Of a DNA stretch of 64,000 nucleotides, positions 9,803-22,200 are shown one piece after another. This stretch comes from Sthenelais limicola (Eukaryota > Annelida > Polychaeta > Phyllodocida > Sigalionidae). How positions within the stretch are numbered: the stretch's first letter is position 1; each line of letters starts with the position of its first letter. A program made the translations under genes and the position numbers. The notes under the pieces are model-generated. The model worked only from the letters and a program-made list of their open reading frames with translations, searched no databases and was not told the DNA's origin. The stretch is from positions 58,548,986 to 58,612,985 of the forward strand of contig OW804097.1 of NCBI GenBank assembly GCA_942159475.1. The letters run 5' to 3'.

Positions 9803-12500
9803 ATGACGCGAACAAGGAGCGCACAAGTTCCCGCAGAGCCAAAGGTAGGTCTAACTGATGTTTCTACGATTTATTATAAGGTCATAACTGTATGTGTAAT
9901 GAATGTAGATTGGGGATGACCTATACGTAATTCTGGGGGTGTTTGTCCACGAGATATTGAGTAATTAAGCACAAAAGTTCAGACTCGTGCGAGAACTGTC
10001 ATGGCCGCGTTGGTGTGGTACATTCGCTTATGCTATGAATCCTTTCATAACCAGCCTGTTTATGTGCTATCGGCTCGTGGATGATCACGAGTTCACATGC
10101 TGTGGGCATGTACTATACTTACGGTGGTCTGTAATGTCTCATTTGTTACCTAGGCGAGGGTTACCAAGCCTAAACTCAAGAAGCCTGGCCAAAAGGAAAA
10201 TGTTAGCGGTCCATCGACGAACAAGAAGAAGCGGGGCAGTACTCTAGGGGTGCCTCTCAAGGCCACCAACAGAGACAGGAACAGACAAGTAAATACTGCA
10301 GGTGTTGGCGACACAGCCGACATATATGAACCTCCACAGGTAATTACAGGGTTTACATGTCATTGATCCACTAACATTTTAACTATTATCGATTTCATTA
10401 AATAGATTGAATTGAACTCAAGATTGTCAATAAAACTGTACTGACAAATATATTGTAACTATTTGTGTGTTCTGTCTGTCTGTCGTGTTTCTAAATGTTT
10501 CAATGCAATCTGTTACAGAAACATGCACGCACCAAGAGTCTGGAGGAAAAGGAAAAACCAGAAGACCAACGAGAAGAAGAAAAAGCAGAAGATCAAGAAT
10601 ACGTAGCCGATAGCCTGGAGGAGGCATACAGTGTCTCCGATAGTGAGACTGAAAGAGCTGAAGTTCTCGATGACGATAAGAAAATTACTGCGACAAAACA
10701 AACCACCCCCGGACGGAAGATGGGAAAAGGCAGAGGCACGGTACGCCGACTTGTACCACCAGAGAAAGTCAATGAGGAGGTGTTTGATTCGGTACCAGAG
10801 TCTGAGGTTGAGTCTGTGGAAACTGAGCAGGTTAAGTCAGTCGACGAGGCTGAGATTGGGCCAGTACAAAAGGTGAAACCAAAGAAAACCAAAGACACGG
10901 ACCAATGCAAAGATACAGGTAGTCCTAAAAAGAGAGGTTTGGATGTTTCTACTGCCAATGAAGTGAAGAAAACACCAACGGTACAGCGTGTTAAGAAGAG
11001 TGTGCGTCCCAGCCACTCACCCCGCTCCAAGGTGTGGACGGAGGAGCAAGAGGTCACGTTATGTGACTTATGGAAGGAATGGCCCAATTTGTATGACAAA
11101 AGATCGCCCCATTATAAAGACCGATCCTGGAAGGAGCTGTTGAGTTAGAGAAGACAAGTAGGTGTTTTTGACATTTTGCTATAATTCCTTTCCTATTTTT
11201 CATTATTCATCCTTTTGTATTTTTTAATGTTTTTGTTTTGTAGTTTCCTATCTCAACCCATGTTATTAACGTGCTAACCTAAACTACTTGAAATATATTA
11301 TGAAAGAAGAAGGATGTTCTATCAGCTGTTTTGCCAATTACACATAGACGCTAACCTAAACTACTTGAAAGATATTATGCAAGAAAAAGGATCTTCTTTC
11401 ATCTGTTTTGCCAATTACACATAGACCATCACAATGTTCTAATGTTGCTAACTCACACAATTTCCATACTGTCTTTGTAGGGGACCAAGTCTGGAAACGG
11501 ATTACCTCGCTCAGGTCCACCTATGGTCGGATAAGGAGGCAGGTCAACGTATCAGGTGCTGGTGACCCAAAAAAGAACAAGAAGATAAGCGACAGGAATC
11601 GGCATATATACCAAATATGTCTGTTTCTGGAGGAGCATATCAAACAGAATCAAACGGATGATAATTTAGATATGGTGAGTTGCATGCGACTTTTATAATT
11701 TTGGCGTTTTCCAAACAGTCACTCACGATTTAAAAATTCACTTTTTTAGCCGCTCTTATAACAATGAACCAAGGAAAAAACTGTTTGACAGTGGGTTGCC
11801 TGAACATGTCTTGGTATGAAAAATTGTTAAAAAAACAACTGTTGGATAAGTATTATTGGAAATATATCATGAAGCATACATTGTAATAACCATGTAACCA
11901 TGTTTACATTTTCAGAGTGGAGGTGAGGAAAGTCCTTCTGAAGACGAAGATGAAAATGTCCGAGTGAAGAAGGGTGACCCCCCGTCTCGTGAGCTAGTAA
12001 CTTTGCAAGAGGAAAGAAAGAAACGTGCCCGCAGTATAAACGTGAGTGGCGATGAGTCGGACCAGGGAGACAAGGGCGATTTAGACTATCAACCTGGGGA
12101 TGACTTGGAGTCACCACCTAACCGGAAAGGAAAGATCTCCAGAAGTAATTCGCGCTCAAGCTCCACCCCAGGATCACAAGTAATTAAAGTACGTGAGCCA
12201 ATAGCCTCCACCTCCACCGGAATAACACACATGGACTCAGACACGGATGAAAGCTCGTTCGGCTGTAAATCGAAAGTTGTAAGGACTGATTCCAAAGATG
12301 ACAATACTACCTCAAAAAAAGGTAAACCTGAAGGTGATAAGAAAAAAAATGTGGCGGAGAGTAAGCCCGAAAGTAAAACATCCGCCCTGACTTCTGTACT
12401 TCAAAATATGACAAATGGTGCTATATCATTGGGGTTTTTTTCAAATGCGTACAGTATGTGTCAAAGCATGGGGCCTATTGTACCATGTACGGTTGACTGA
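9803..12500 (+). pseudogene. Harbinger Myb/SANT-like DNA-binding protein, five exons, frameshift in exon 3
   Basis: Exons inferred: 9803-9844 (MTRTRSAQVPAEPK), 10154-10339, 10519-11157, 11481-11674, 11916-12500; GT-AG at all junctions. The product has a basic N-terminus, an acidic middle, then the Myb/SANT-like domain SKVWTEEQEVTLCDLWKEWP continuing across the intron as DQVWKRITSLRSTYGRIRRQ, and a Ser/Lys-rich tail ending in TVD. This is the partner that carries Harbinger transposase to the nucleus and to the ends. In exon 3 the frame meets TAG at 11146-11148. One missing base near 11142 would both remove the stop and restore the phase needed for exon 4, so I read this as a 1-bp deletion. Confidence 0.8.
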
Positions 12501-13282
12501 GGTTTAAGTTCGACCATTAATTAAAAAGGCAGCAAAACAATTCGTGTGACAAGTAAATAAGTGTTTAGACGTGTGAGTGACCCATATATACGTTACTGAT
12601 GATTTTGGAGATTATTTTTCAAACGGTTTTGTTCTGTACTGGTTTTGAAGGCGAGTTACATTGTATTAGTTCGTTATAGACTCATAAGTAGTTAGTTATA
12701 GACTCAGGATATATTTGAAGAGGACTTATCAAACAGGACTATAGTTTTATAACAACATTTTTATCAGACGAAGTTATTTGTCGTCGCCTGTCAGTATTTT
12801 ATAATGTAAGGTGCTATATCATTGTTTATTTCAATGACTTACATCATGTGGCAAAGCATGGGGCCTATTGTAGTGTGTTAGGTCGACTGAGGTTAACTGA
12901 AAATCGTGGTTGGATGAGTAACATGAATAAAAAATTGTTTCAGTTGATAAAGTAGTACCTGTCTTTTATTTATAATAACTCACTTCTCGTGTTCTGGACT
13001 CTTGTCCACAGTCGGTCATTACATTGCCAACGTATGAAAAACAAATTGAACTTTCAGAAATGATCATTTCAATAGCGTACCTTACAATATACAATAAAAA
13101 CAAGTTAAAACAGTATGACTTAGATTTGCTGGCAAAGCAAGATGCACGTTCTTGGCAAATGCATTCAAAACATAAATGTAGGTGAGCATAATAAAATTAG
13201 CAAAAATTTCTACACAATAGCTTTACATTATATACAACCAATATTACAGGTATGAACTCTGCAATAATAAAGAGTCTACATT
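12501..13282. other. Intergenic region between convergent Harbinger genes
   Basis: AT-rich 3' flanks of the two genes. It contains a duplicated phrase (GCAAAGCATGGGGCCTATTG at about 12850, also near 12465 inside the last Myb-like exon), a single ATCGTGG motif at 12902, and AATAAA-type signals near 12945. No further coding sequence seen. Confidence 0.6.
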
Positions 13283-15822
13283 TCACAGTGCCACCTGATC
13301 GTACTGCCAGTCGACAGCCCCAGCGTGCACGAAGTAGTCGGCCAGGTTGTTCCGCATTTGTTTTGCCGCTGCATACGAGTTCCTCCCAGTCATCCTCTGC
13401 AGACCATCAACTTGTGCCACCTGTCGCCAGCCACCAGCATGCAGTACGTGATCACCGTCTTCATGGTCGACCATGTTGGGCGCCATGTACTCGCGGCCAC
13501 ACCTAGACCGCATGAAATTGTGCAGCACGCACGTGGCCTTCACCACATGGACTGCCCTTTCAGGTTTCATCCTCAAGTCCCGGCTATATATAGCGAATTT
13601 TGCAGAGAGGATGCCAAAGGCATTTTCGACGATTCTGCGGGCTCACGACCACCGGTAGTTAAATATTCTCTGCTTGCCTGTCAGTCCCTGGCCAGGGAAG
13701 GGTTTCATCAGTCTCGTAGATAACGGAAACGCGTCGTCGCCGACGAGGAAGTAACTCAGTTTATCATCCAGTCCAGCATGGTTGGCAGGGGGGGGAATGG
13801 ACATGGAATTACGTTGAGCGACAAGCTTCCTCTTGAAGCCACAAGAATCCCATATCCTACCAACGCATGCACTACCCTTGGCTCCAACATCAATGTACAA
13901 GAAGTTGTAATTGGCGTCCACCACTTCCATCAATACAATAGAGAAGAAATTCTTGTAATTGTGGAAGCGGGACTCGCTCCCAACCGGTTTCCGGATTCGC
14001 ACATGCTTTCCATCAACTGCACCGATGCAGTGGGGCATGTTCCAACGTTCTTCATAGAGCTGTGCGACTTGCAGCCAGCCTTGCTTGGTCTTTGGCACCT
14101 ACAGCAAAGAGAAGCACATTCATTTCAAATAACAAATATATCCCTATCTATCTCCCCTGAAAGCTGAATAATGTGTATGTAATAGAAGGCTTACACCAAT
14201 GTATGTGTTCATGCAAACATCAAAGCGCATATTTCGTGAAAAAGTAATTATACAAATAGTATGTAATAGACTTGAGTGGTGATTTCTTGTCGTGGCCATT
14301 TAGTTTTCCAACCTGTGCCCACAAATATGTGAAGATCTGACAGAAAATATTATATATTTTTTTATGAAAACATTTTCAATGACATAATTAATGTACTCCT
14401 CCATGCGGTTCCATAAATATACTGTATGTTACAGACACACCAGTAATGGTGACTACTACACTTAATACCTAACAAATGCAAGTATAATTTACCTTCATAA
14501 CTAGTGGTTGGAGGACATCATAGAGGGCCCTACACGTCTCATAGACAATCCCCGCAGTCGTGGTCAGCCCCACCCAGAACTGCTGGTGCAGCGACACAAA
14601 TCCGTCACCTAAATAAATAAATAATGACATTTAGTCAAATTTATATATATATATATATATAGTATTATTATTCTGAATCAAAATCTACATCATATTGTCC
14701 AGAAATGGACACCATCCTCTCACAATGAGTTCTTCCTGGAGGGTCCAAGATTATAATATAATATTATAAATACCAGTTTTTTTCTAAACATGAAATAAAG
14801 ATGTACATACGTAAGTCCAAATCAGAACATTAAGTAACAACCAATTAGAAAAACCCAGCCTAGCTCGTAAATTCATCTATCTTACTGTTATACAATCATT
14901 TTCTGTATAACAAATAGAGAACAAATATAGGAAATAAACATCCTTTGACATATATTGTTATTGTAAGCCGCAATCGGTTAAATTAATAATATGGTACACT
15001 TGGAAAATGTGTGCCCGACGTATATAAGTTAAATAATACCAATCATCAAGTCAGGTGTACGTGGACATATTTACCTAAGCACAGAAAGCGTAATGTGAGG
15101 CAGAGGCGAATTTCAGGAGCGATGGCTTTTCTCCAATTCGTGTTCTGTTTAGTGATCCTTGGCCCGACCAAATCTAACAGTTCCTCGAACACTGTAGGCG
15201 GCATGCGAAGCGTACGCATTAGGAGGTTGGTTTCGCCATCCTAATAATATACAAATGTCACATATAACAATAAAATATAAATTAAATTATAATATACAAA
15301 GAAGTTACTGGGGTCAAACAAATTATGCTAGCACATCCGATTAAATTAATATTAAATTAACACAAACAAATTATGGAATATTTATTTATCAATACAATAT
15401 GATAGTCTTGACATAATTATGTAATAATTATGGACATAATTATTTATGAACAACTTATCTAACACCTATATCGTGAAAGTGCAATCACAAAGGCTGAACT
15501 ATACTACTGTGTGGACAGTAATACGTTTACAGTAACATATAACCCCTAGCTAATCAGAATAGGACAACAAGTTGAACACCATTGGTGCCGATGGTCATTG
15601 ATGTACAATAGGCATACAGGTACTTACATTGAACAGCTCTTGGTACAGATGTACCAAACTGTGGCCATCCTCCTCATCGCGCCGCTTCAGCCAGGGCTTC
15701 ATCCAGATTCGTGTGGCGTTCTCCACATCATCATCATCGAGGAATTCAACCGCAACACAGAGAATGGTGGCCATTGGGGCATGGAGCGCAGCAAGGAGTT
15801 CGTTGGTGGCCATGTTCGCCAT
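13283..15822 (-). pseudogene. Harbinger/PIF DDE transposase, four exons, one in-frame stop
   Basis: Exons inferred: 15822-15628, 15240-15075, 14608-14493, 14098-13283, all with matching phases. The N-terminus has a helical DNA-binding region (MRTLRMPPTVFEELLDLVGP). DDE_Tnp_4 catalytic blocks: D in GAVDGKHVRIRKP, D in FLVGDDAFPL, E in RRIVENAFGIL. The only lesion seen is TGA at 13643-13645, between NYRWS and ARRIVENAFG. The family has Arg at this place, so a CGA-to-TGA change at a CpG is likely. It would remove the catalytic Glu and the C-terminal half. Length with read-through is about 430 residues, normal for the family. Confidence 0.88.
14499..15600. other. AT-rich Harbinger transposase introns
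   Basis: The intervals between the four transposase exons, the largest being 15241-15627, are AT-rich and contain a (TA)n run at about 14641-14662. No other coding signal. Confidence 0.5.
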
Positions 15823-15929
15823 CTTGAAGTTGAAGTGCCCGTGAAGTGCCCGCGCGTTCGAACGACAGAAAGGGCAAAAATGATTAGCTCATTCGAGAGC
15901 TGCTCTTTACCCCCTCTAGCGACTACTCA

Positions 15930-16195
15930 TGACGTTTTTAAAAATCGTGGGAAGCCTTGAAACTGAATTTGTGGTGACTACTAGCTGCGAATTTGTGGCA
16001 GTGTGCGCAACGCCGACAAAATTTGACACAAAATCAGAAAAATGTCTGAAATCGTGTATGTGTGCACGTAAATTTGAACCACGATTTACACAAATAACAC
16101 CCACGAATTGGTTGAAATTAGATCCACGAGTAATCGTGAGTCCCAATTTCGTGGCAGATTTTAATTTGTGGCTGTGTGGCTGTGTGTGTGGGCTT
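15930..16195. repeat. Harbinger right subterminal motif array and TIR
   Basis: Dense ATCGTGG, CACGAAT and AATTTGTGGC words in both orientations, ending in the TIR GTGGCTGTGTGTGTGGGCTT and the TTA duplication. It mirrors the left array but is not an exact inverted copy, so only the outer about 20 bp act as a true TIR. Confidence 0.75.
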
Positions 16196-16479
16196 TTAGA
16201 AGCAAACAAGAAAGTAAAAAACTGTAAAAATAAAATAAAATATAACGTTACTCATTTTCCTGTGACACATCACCTATTTTCTGGTGTGTTTTTTTTCTCT
16301 TTTTAATTGTTGAATAAAATAAAATAAAATATGAGAAGAATGAGACCTAATGTCGACATGTGTAGAAGGGAAATTCTGCATTATAAAAGTGAAAAAATTG
16401 TGTTGATACTCCAAAAACTAGTGAAGTTATAGCATTTCAAAGTAAAATTATAAATAATTCATTTCTTTTATATTGCCAG

Positions 16480-16830
16480 ATCGCAGATAAACCCACGATT
16501 TTCGAATAAATCCGAAAATCGTAGAAGCACCTACGATTTATCGTAGACCTTATTATAAAGGTCTACGATAAATCGCAGCACTCTCTACACATGGACGATT
16601 AATTGTAGAAGCAGCAGCGATTTGATTTGACATCGCATAAGACACTTTTGTTCCCCTACGATGAATCGTACATCCAAATCGGCGCTAAATCGGCGCTGAA
16701 TCGTGCATGTGTAGGGCATTTGGCACGATTTGGGACCCACGATCTGATGTACGATCTCAAATGGACAATTCCAAATCGTACGACAGATCATGGATGCCAA
16801 ATCGGACCCCAAATCTTGACTGTGTATTCA
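16480..16830. repeat. Foldback-rich element with repeated ACGATTTATCGT motifs
   Basis: A perfect 18-bp hairpin has arms 16534-16551 and 16558-16575 and loop ATTATA. A smaller one lies at about 16494-16521 (ACGATTTTCG / CGAAAATCGT). At least ten further AATCG/CGATT words follow to 16815. No coding sequence. It is probably a non-autonomous DNA element; its motif differs from the Harbinger CACGAAT motif. No clean ends found. Confidence 0.6.
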
Positions 16831-16953
16831 CCGCTTTAGTGTATAGCTCTCCATACCTTGACTCACAAGTGTTCTTACTCACTCCAATACTTCAATCGTT
16901 TTCATTTACTAATTAACTAAGTTAGGCATTTATTACCAACACAGTAATATATA

Positions 16954-17754
16954 TAGTGGGAGATACTAGGGACATAATTGTCCATTTTGTGATAAAAGCA
17001 ACACACTTTGCACGAATGTACAATTTGGGTGTCTGATTTAAAAAAGTCCGTTAGCCACTCAAATTTGCAAAATGGCCGCCGCCAGGGGGCGCTTTTATCC
17101 ACCATTTTTTATGTTTCTGACTCTGACATGATAAATATACATAATACAGCTTAGTATATATTAAACCGATACAGGTAATAAAAAGACCTGTCCAATGATG
17201 TATCATATGTTGCAATACGTTGATATTTTAATTTTTTATGATTTTTCAAAAATTAGGAATTTTTTACCAAATCCTGTTTTTCTAAAATAACCTTACAAAC
17301 AACTTCTGTAACTCAGTAATCGTAACCCAGACATAAAAGTGATTATTAAAAACTATGTAGCACATAAAATAAGCTTTCATTTGATATGCTGATATCAATA
17401 TTTCTCTGTATTTTTGACAATTTTCAGGATTACCACCATGTATGACCATGACTATTATATTAACCTGATTTTGAGGGTTGAAACTGTGCTAAATAGAGGC
17501 CTATTTTGACACTCATGGAGCCAAATGATATATTTTTTTCTAAACAAATACCACAAAAAATACTTTGGTTTTGATAAATTCTATTGTGGCCGCCATTTTT
17601 CAAGATGGCGGCCAAACATAGCCAATCAGGGTTTATACAGTATAGTTTCTAATCTAACATCCTAAATACCCATTATACAGCCATCGCTATACATTATTGC
17701 TTTTATCACAAAATGAACAATTCAACCCTATATTGGATTTAGTATCTCCCACTA
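16954..17754. mobile_element. 801-bp MITE with about 50-bp imperfect TIRs
   Basis: The left end TAGTGGGAGATACTA at 16954 and its inverted copy ending at 17754 are followed inward by further matched sequence, including CATTTTGTGATAAAAGCAA on both sides. ATATA flanks both ends and may be the target duplication. The interior is AT-rich and has no ORF; GGCCGCCATTTT phrases occur near both ends. Superfamily not determined. Confidence 0.8.
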
Positions 17755-19241
17755 ATATATCACATGGGGGATAAAAGGGGTTTGGGGTGGCCGATTGCTT
17801 TAATACTTTCAACAGGCGCCGCACGAATACAACCGCTATATATAATGTTATGCATCCTTTTTATTGTACTAAATGTCTCGGCCAATCAAAATATTTTTTT
17901 TTAAAGCAGAGAGACATGCGTGTTGTGACTTTGGGTCCCAGTCTTGATGTAAATGGTTTTTTTTCAGGAGATATCTTTTGAGAAATGGGTGTTTAGTCGC
18001 TTGCACCAAATTTCAACACTGTATATTTAACATGTCTTTGTGTCTCTCCTACAGATGTTTATTTAACTACTTTACCAGTGATTGTCCATCCAGAATTATC
18101 AGCAACTTTTTTTCCAGAGATATAAGAGCACTTATTATTATGACTAAAACATTGTTGGAATCAACCTAATCCCATCTTTTTCATAGAGCCTATGGTGCCG
18201 AGGGCCTGGCTTCATTTTTAATAGTCCAGGGGCAGAATATCATTTATTTGGGGAACTTTGAATTTTGCGTCATACCAATGTTTTTTATTGATTCCACATG
18301 TCCAGAATCTCCCGATTCTGAATTTTCCAATGTAGTGAGACAAGGCAGTCGTAGTGCTGTGAGTGACAATGGGTTGGAGTTATATGACTATTACTAAATG
18401 TATATATGTAAGTCTGACAACATATTTAACTATTAACTATTGACTCCAAAAACCTGGCATAAGAACTGCACTTGATAACAAGTATGCGTATATTTATATT
18501 AAAGATACTACAGAAAAACCTGGAATATCTGCCCAGCATTTCAGTCAAATATACCTTTCAGTTTCAGTGTAGCCCCAACAACTCCTTTTATTAATTAAAT
18601 TTCATAACAATTACAGTATCCAGTTTCAAAATTACTAAACATTTTCATTTGGGAAGCATATATTTGTGATCAAATGGTGTTGTTTTCATGAAGTTTCAAA
18701 AAATCTTATTCCTTTTATTTTCATTTGTTTCTCAATCCTGTTTCTTTTCTAAAATTCGGAAGGATGAGGTTGTATGTGAATGTATGTCCTGTGTCATAGG
18801 AAAATGAGTCACAATTAAGTCGCAAAAATTGATATTTTTCAAGTGATTTCCCTCGCTCACAATCCTTCTATTCTTGGTGTGTTAGTGGCATAAACATTAT
18901 GTAAACCAAATTTCTAGACTGTATTGTATATCTATCCATATATCATGAGGTGTGATATTGAAAGTAGAATACCCATTCTTCCTGCCCCCTCCCTTTCCCC
19001 ATCAACCCCCTCCACCCCCACCCCTCCTCACCCCAGCCCCCAGACACACTCCTACACCCGGAGAACGGATATTCTACTTTCAATATCACTGAAATGACGT
19101 TCCGGAAAAATCCCGGAAAATGTTACCGGAATATGACACGTCCTGGATTGGGATTATAAATAATTTGAGCATTTGTAGCATCTCCACTATTGGGAATGTG
19201 TACTGGCTACACACTTGTGCTTCTATCGATCTCCCTAATAG
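17755..19241. other. Intronic or upstream region with dispersed repeats, no gene seen
   Basis: AT-rich. It contains a copy of the GTGATG-family TIR phrase (GGAAAATGAGTCACAATTAA at 18799), and the phrase ATTGAAAGTAGAATACCCAT at about 18957, which recurs near 20010 and in inverted form near 19070. A C-rich stretch lies at 18983-19045. The first FReD exon recognised starts right after. Confidence 0.5.
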
Positions 19242-22200
19242 GCGATATGGGTGGACACAGCACAATCTACCCTTGAAACAGACGAGAACGCCATCAAGGA
19301 GAACTTAACAAAACTTACCTCTGAGGTGAAGTATCAGGGACAAGTTGTAAACAAATTAGTGAAGGACCTTAAGACCCATGATACCAAACTGGACGAACTG
19401 GTGGCGGTTATTGAAGATTTAGGCACATCATTCCGTGATCTGAGGAAGGGCATTGTTCATGAGTTGGACAACCAAGATAAAAAGATCGAGTGGTCGATCA
19501 CCGATGGCTCTCTCGCCCCCAGGAACACTTCTTGGGTGGAAGCGGTGAGTATACTGAAACTATTGTTGATGTTAGTACCTTTTAGTTCCAATACATTTAT
19601 AGAGTTTTATTATATTATTGTCTCTGCCAAGATGCGGTCCTGAACAATACAATCTAGGCGCAAAGCCTCTCCGATCAGATAAGAATTGCATGTCAGTGAG
19701 TGGACGCCTACTGCACAGCATTCCTCAGTCATTTATATGTTATGACATCAACAATGTTGTTTTAATGACCGAGAAAATCCAAAAACATGTTCTAGATTTA
19801 ACGAGAAGCGAATATATAATGATGCCATTAATGTAGCGTGCAGTGCAGCAAAAAATGATATTTTTCAAGTGCTTTTCTACAAAAACCCTTGCTCACAATA
19901 CTTCCATTCCTGTGTGTTAGTGGCATAAACATATGTATACCAAATTTCAAGACTGTATATCTGTCCATATATCTGAATATATCTGTCCATATCATGAGGT
20001 ATACGATATTGAAAGTAGAATACCCATTCTTCCTACCCCCACCCCCACCCCTTTCCCCATAATTTTATTGATTGTATGTTTGTATCGATATAAAATGAAT
20101 GAAAACATCAGTGTAAAATGAGAGCTTACGGAATTAAAGAAACTCACAAACAAACTACTGCGCTAATGGCGTTCCTGGCCCAGGACAGGGCGTCCTAATG
20201 GGATTATTGACTGATATTAAGTACTAGTACAATGGCATGTTGCGGTCCTAATGGAATTATAATGGTGCTTTGCGGTTTGATCCGATCTAAAGGCTTTCCC
20301 TCACTTTGAAGGGACTCTCTTATCTAGAGCCTAGACTGAATCCTGACTACTACCATATTTGATATCTGAATGTAAAAAGCCATCAAATGATGAAAACAAA
20401 ATGGTGGGGTGGTGGGGGTGTAGGGGGTGGGAGGGGGATCGGGAGAGGTGAACAAAATAATTGAAAGAAATATGTTTTCATACAATACCCTTCCAGTCTA
20501 TGCTCAGAGGCTCTCAGATCAGATAAGAATGATTTGGCAGTGATTGGACGCCTACTGCACTAATAGTATTATTATGGTATTTTACGGTCCTAACTGGCAT
20601 TCTGCGGTTTGGAGCAAGAGGCTTTCCCTCAGTTTGAAGGGACTCTCTCAACTTTGAGCCTAGACTCCTTACATTTAATGGAATGCTTCATCATGGAAAC
20701 CTGACCTGACGTAGTCAAAATGTTTTTGGAGTATCTAGCGCTGCTATCGGCATAAATACAAGACATGTCAAGACTGTATATTGAATGTACTTATGCATAG
20801 CTGAGGGTATCCTAAGCAGTATATTTAACTACTTTTCTAGTGATTGACCATCGAGATATCACGCACTTTTTTTTGTGCATACAAATATGAGATGTGCTCT
20901 ATCAAAAAGGTTCCCATGTCGGCAAGATCGATTTTGGAGTTAGCTATTGGATGGGTAAGCACCAGAAAAGAGCTTTCCAATGATGTATAGAGCTTAATTT
21001 TAGGCCTATTAGGTATATTTCTACGGTTGCGGTGAGTATTTAAGGGATGCGGTTACTGGAGGAGCCGGAAACTGAGATACAGACGGTCAAAGTTCGGCGA
21101 GTGACCTTCGGCGCGCCGTCCTTGGTTACGGGCATTTGTTATCAAGCGATTTCTATGAAATTTGAGACACACTTTACTAACTACCATAGCCATAAGATAT
21201 ACCAAATTCAGTTCATTTACTTAGTAACTTATTATTTTATCCCGCGATGAAAATTGGGTGAAATTTGGGCAAAATACATTTCTAGGAGACTTTTGTGGGA
21301 TTTATGTCGGACGCGTCGTCATGCAAAATGACCAGTTCATATGATTCGATTTTTCTCAGATTTGGGGCAGGTATTATAGACTAGTAGGGCCACAATATAT
21401 AAAAAAATCAGTGCATTTCATTTAATATTTTTTATTTTATTACCCTGTTAACATGAGTATAATAATTCTGTACAAAATTCTTCGGTGCAGTGCTTGCAAT
21501 ATATACATGATAACACACCTATTCATTCTAACAAAACAAAATGTACAACAGTATTCACCAGTAATAAAATCAGTAATAAAATCAGTAATAAAATCAATAA
21601 AATAGCAGTCAGCCCCTACCCCTCCCCCTCCCTGGCCGGCGTTGCTCAACATTTCCCCTCCCCCTCCCCCTACCTCTCTTTGCTGGAGGAGGTGCAACCT
21701 CCCCATCAGAAGAAGATTCTGAAGATTCCCTTACCCTGCCCCTTCCCCTCACTGTTCCTCTACCCCTACCCCTACCCCTACCCCTAGCTTGAGGTTCCTC
21801 TTGACGTTCCTCTTGAGGTTCCTCCTCCTCCTCAGAAGATTCATCACCACCTAATTGTAATGATTCGTCAGAAGAAGATTCCCTGTCCCTTCCCCTTCCC
21901 CTTCCTCTACCCCTCCCTCTTCCTCTAGCCCTTCCACTTCCCCTCCCTCTACCTCTTACTGGGGCGACTGCAGGAGCCTGTACAATGTAGCCATTCCCCC
22001 CTCTCCCTAGCCCTTCTTCAGGTACAGTTGGTTTGGGGCACATAATGTCTTTGGTTTCTTCGGTACAAAAATTACGAATAGAATTAAAAAGATACCACTG
22101 TCTGTATGCAGACAGTCCAGGAGAAGGTACAATGGGTGGGTTATCCTGAGGGACATCACCCACATCAACAGTAAGCATTTTAAAAGTACCACTATTTTCA

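Larger units (their letters stand above)
9350..16195. mobile_element. Harbinger/PIF DNA transposon, about 6.85 kb
   Basis: The ends are AAGCCCACACACACAGCCAC at 9350 and the inverted copy at 16195, flanked on both sides by TTA (9347-9349 and 16196-16198), the typical 3-bp Harbinger target duplication. Inside are the two genes expected of the superfamily: a Myb/SANT-like DNA-binding protein on the plus strand and a DDE transposase on the minus strand, convergent, each with introns. Each gene has one inactivating change, so the copy is recent but probably not autonomous. Both subterminal regions are full of CCACGAAT/ATCGTGG motifs. Confidence 0.9.

Noticed and set aside
9208..16830. An outer inverted-repeat element enclosing the Harbinger
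   Set aside because: Shared words at 9212/16700 and 9281/16813 are in an order incompatible with one pair of TIRs.
20400..20450. G-rich run as a possible quadruplex or CRISPR-like array
   Set aside because: Simple low-complexity sequence; no spaced direct repeats and not expected in an animal genome.
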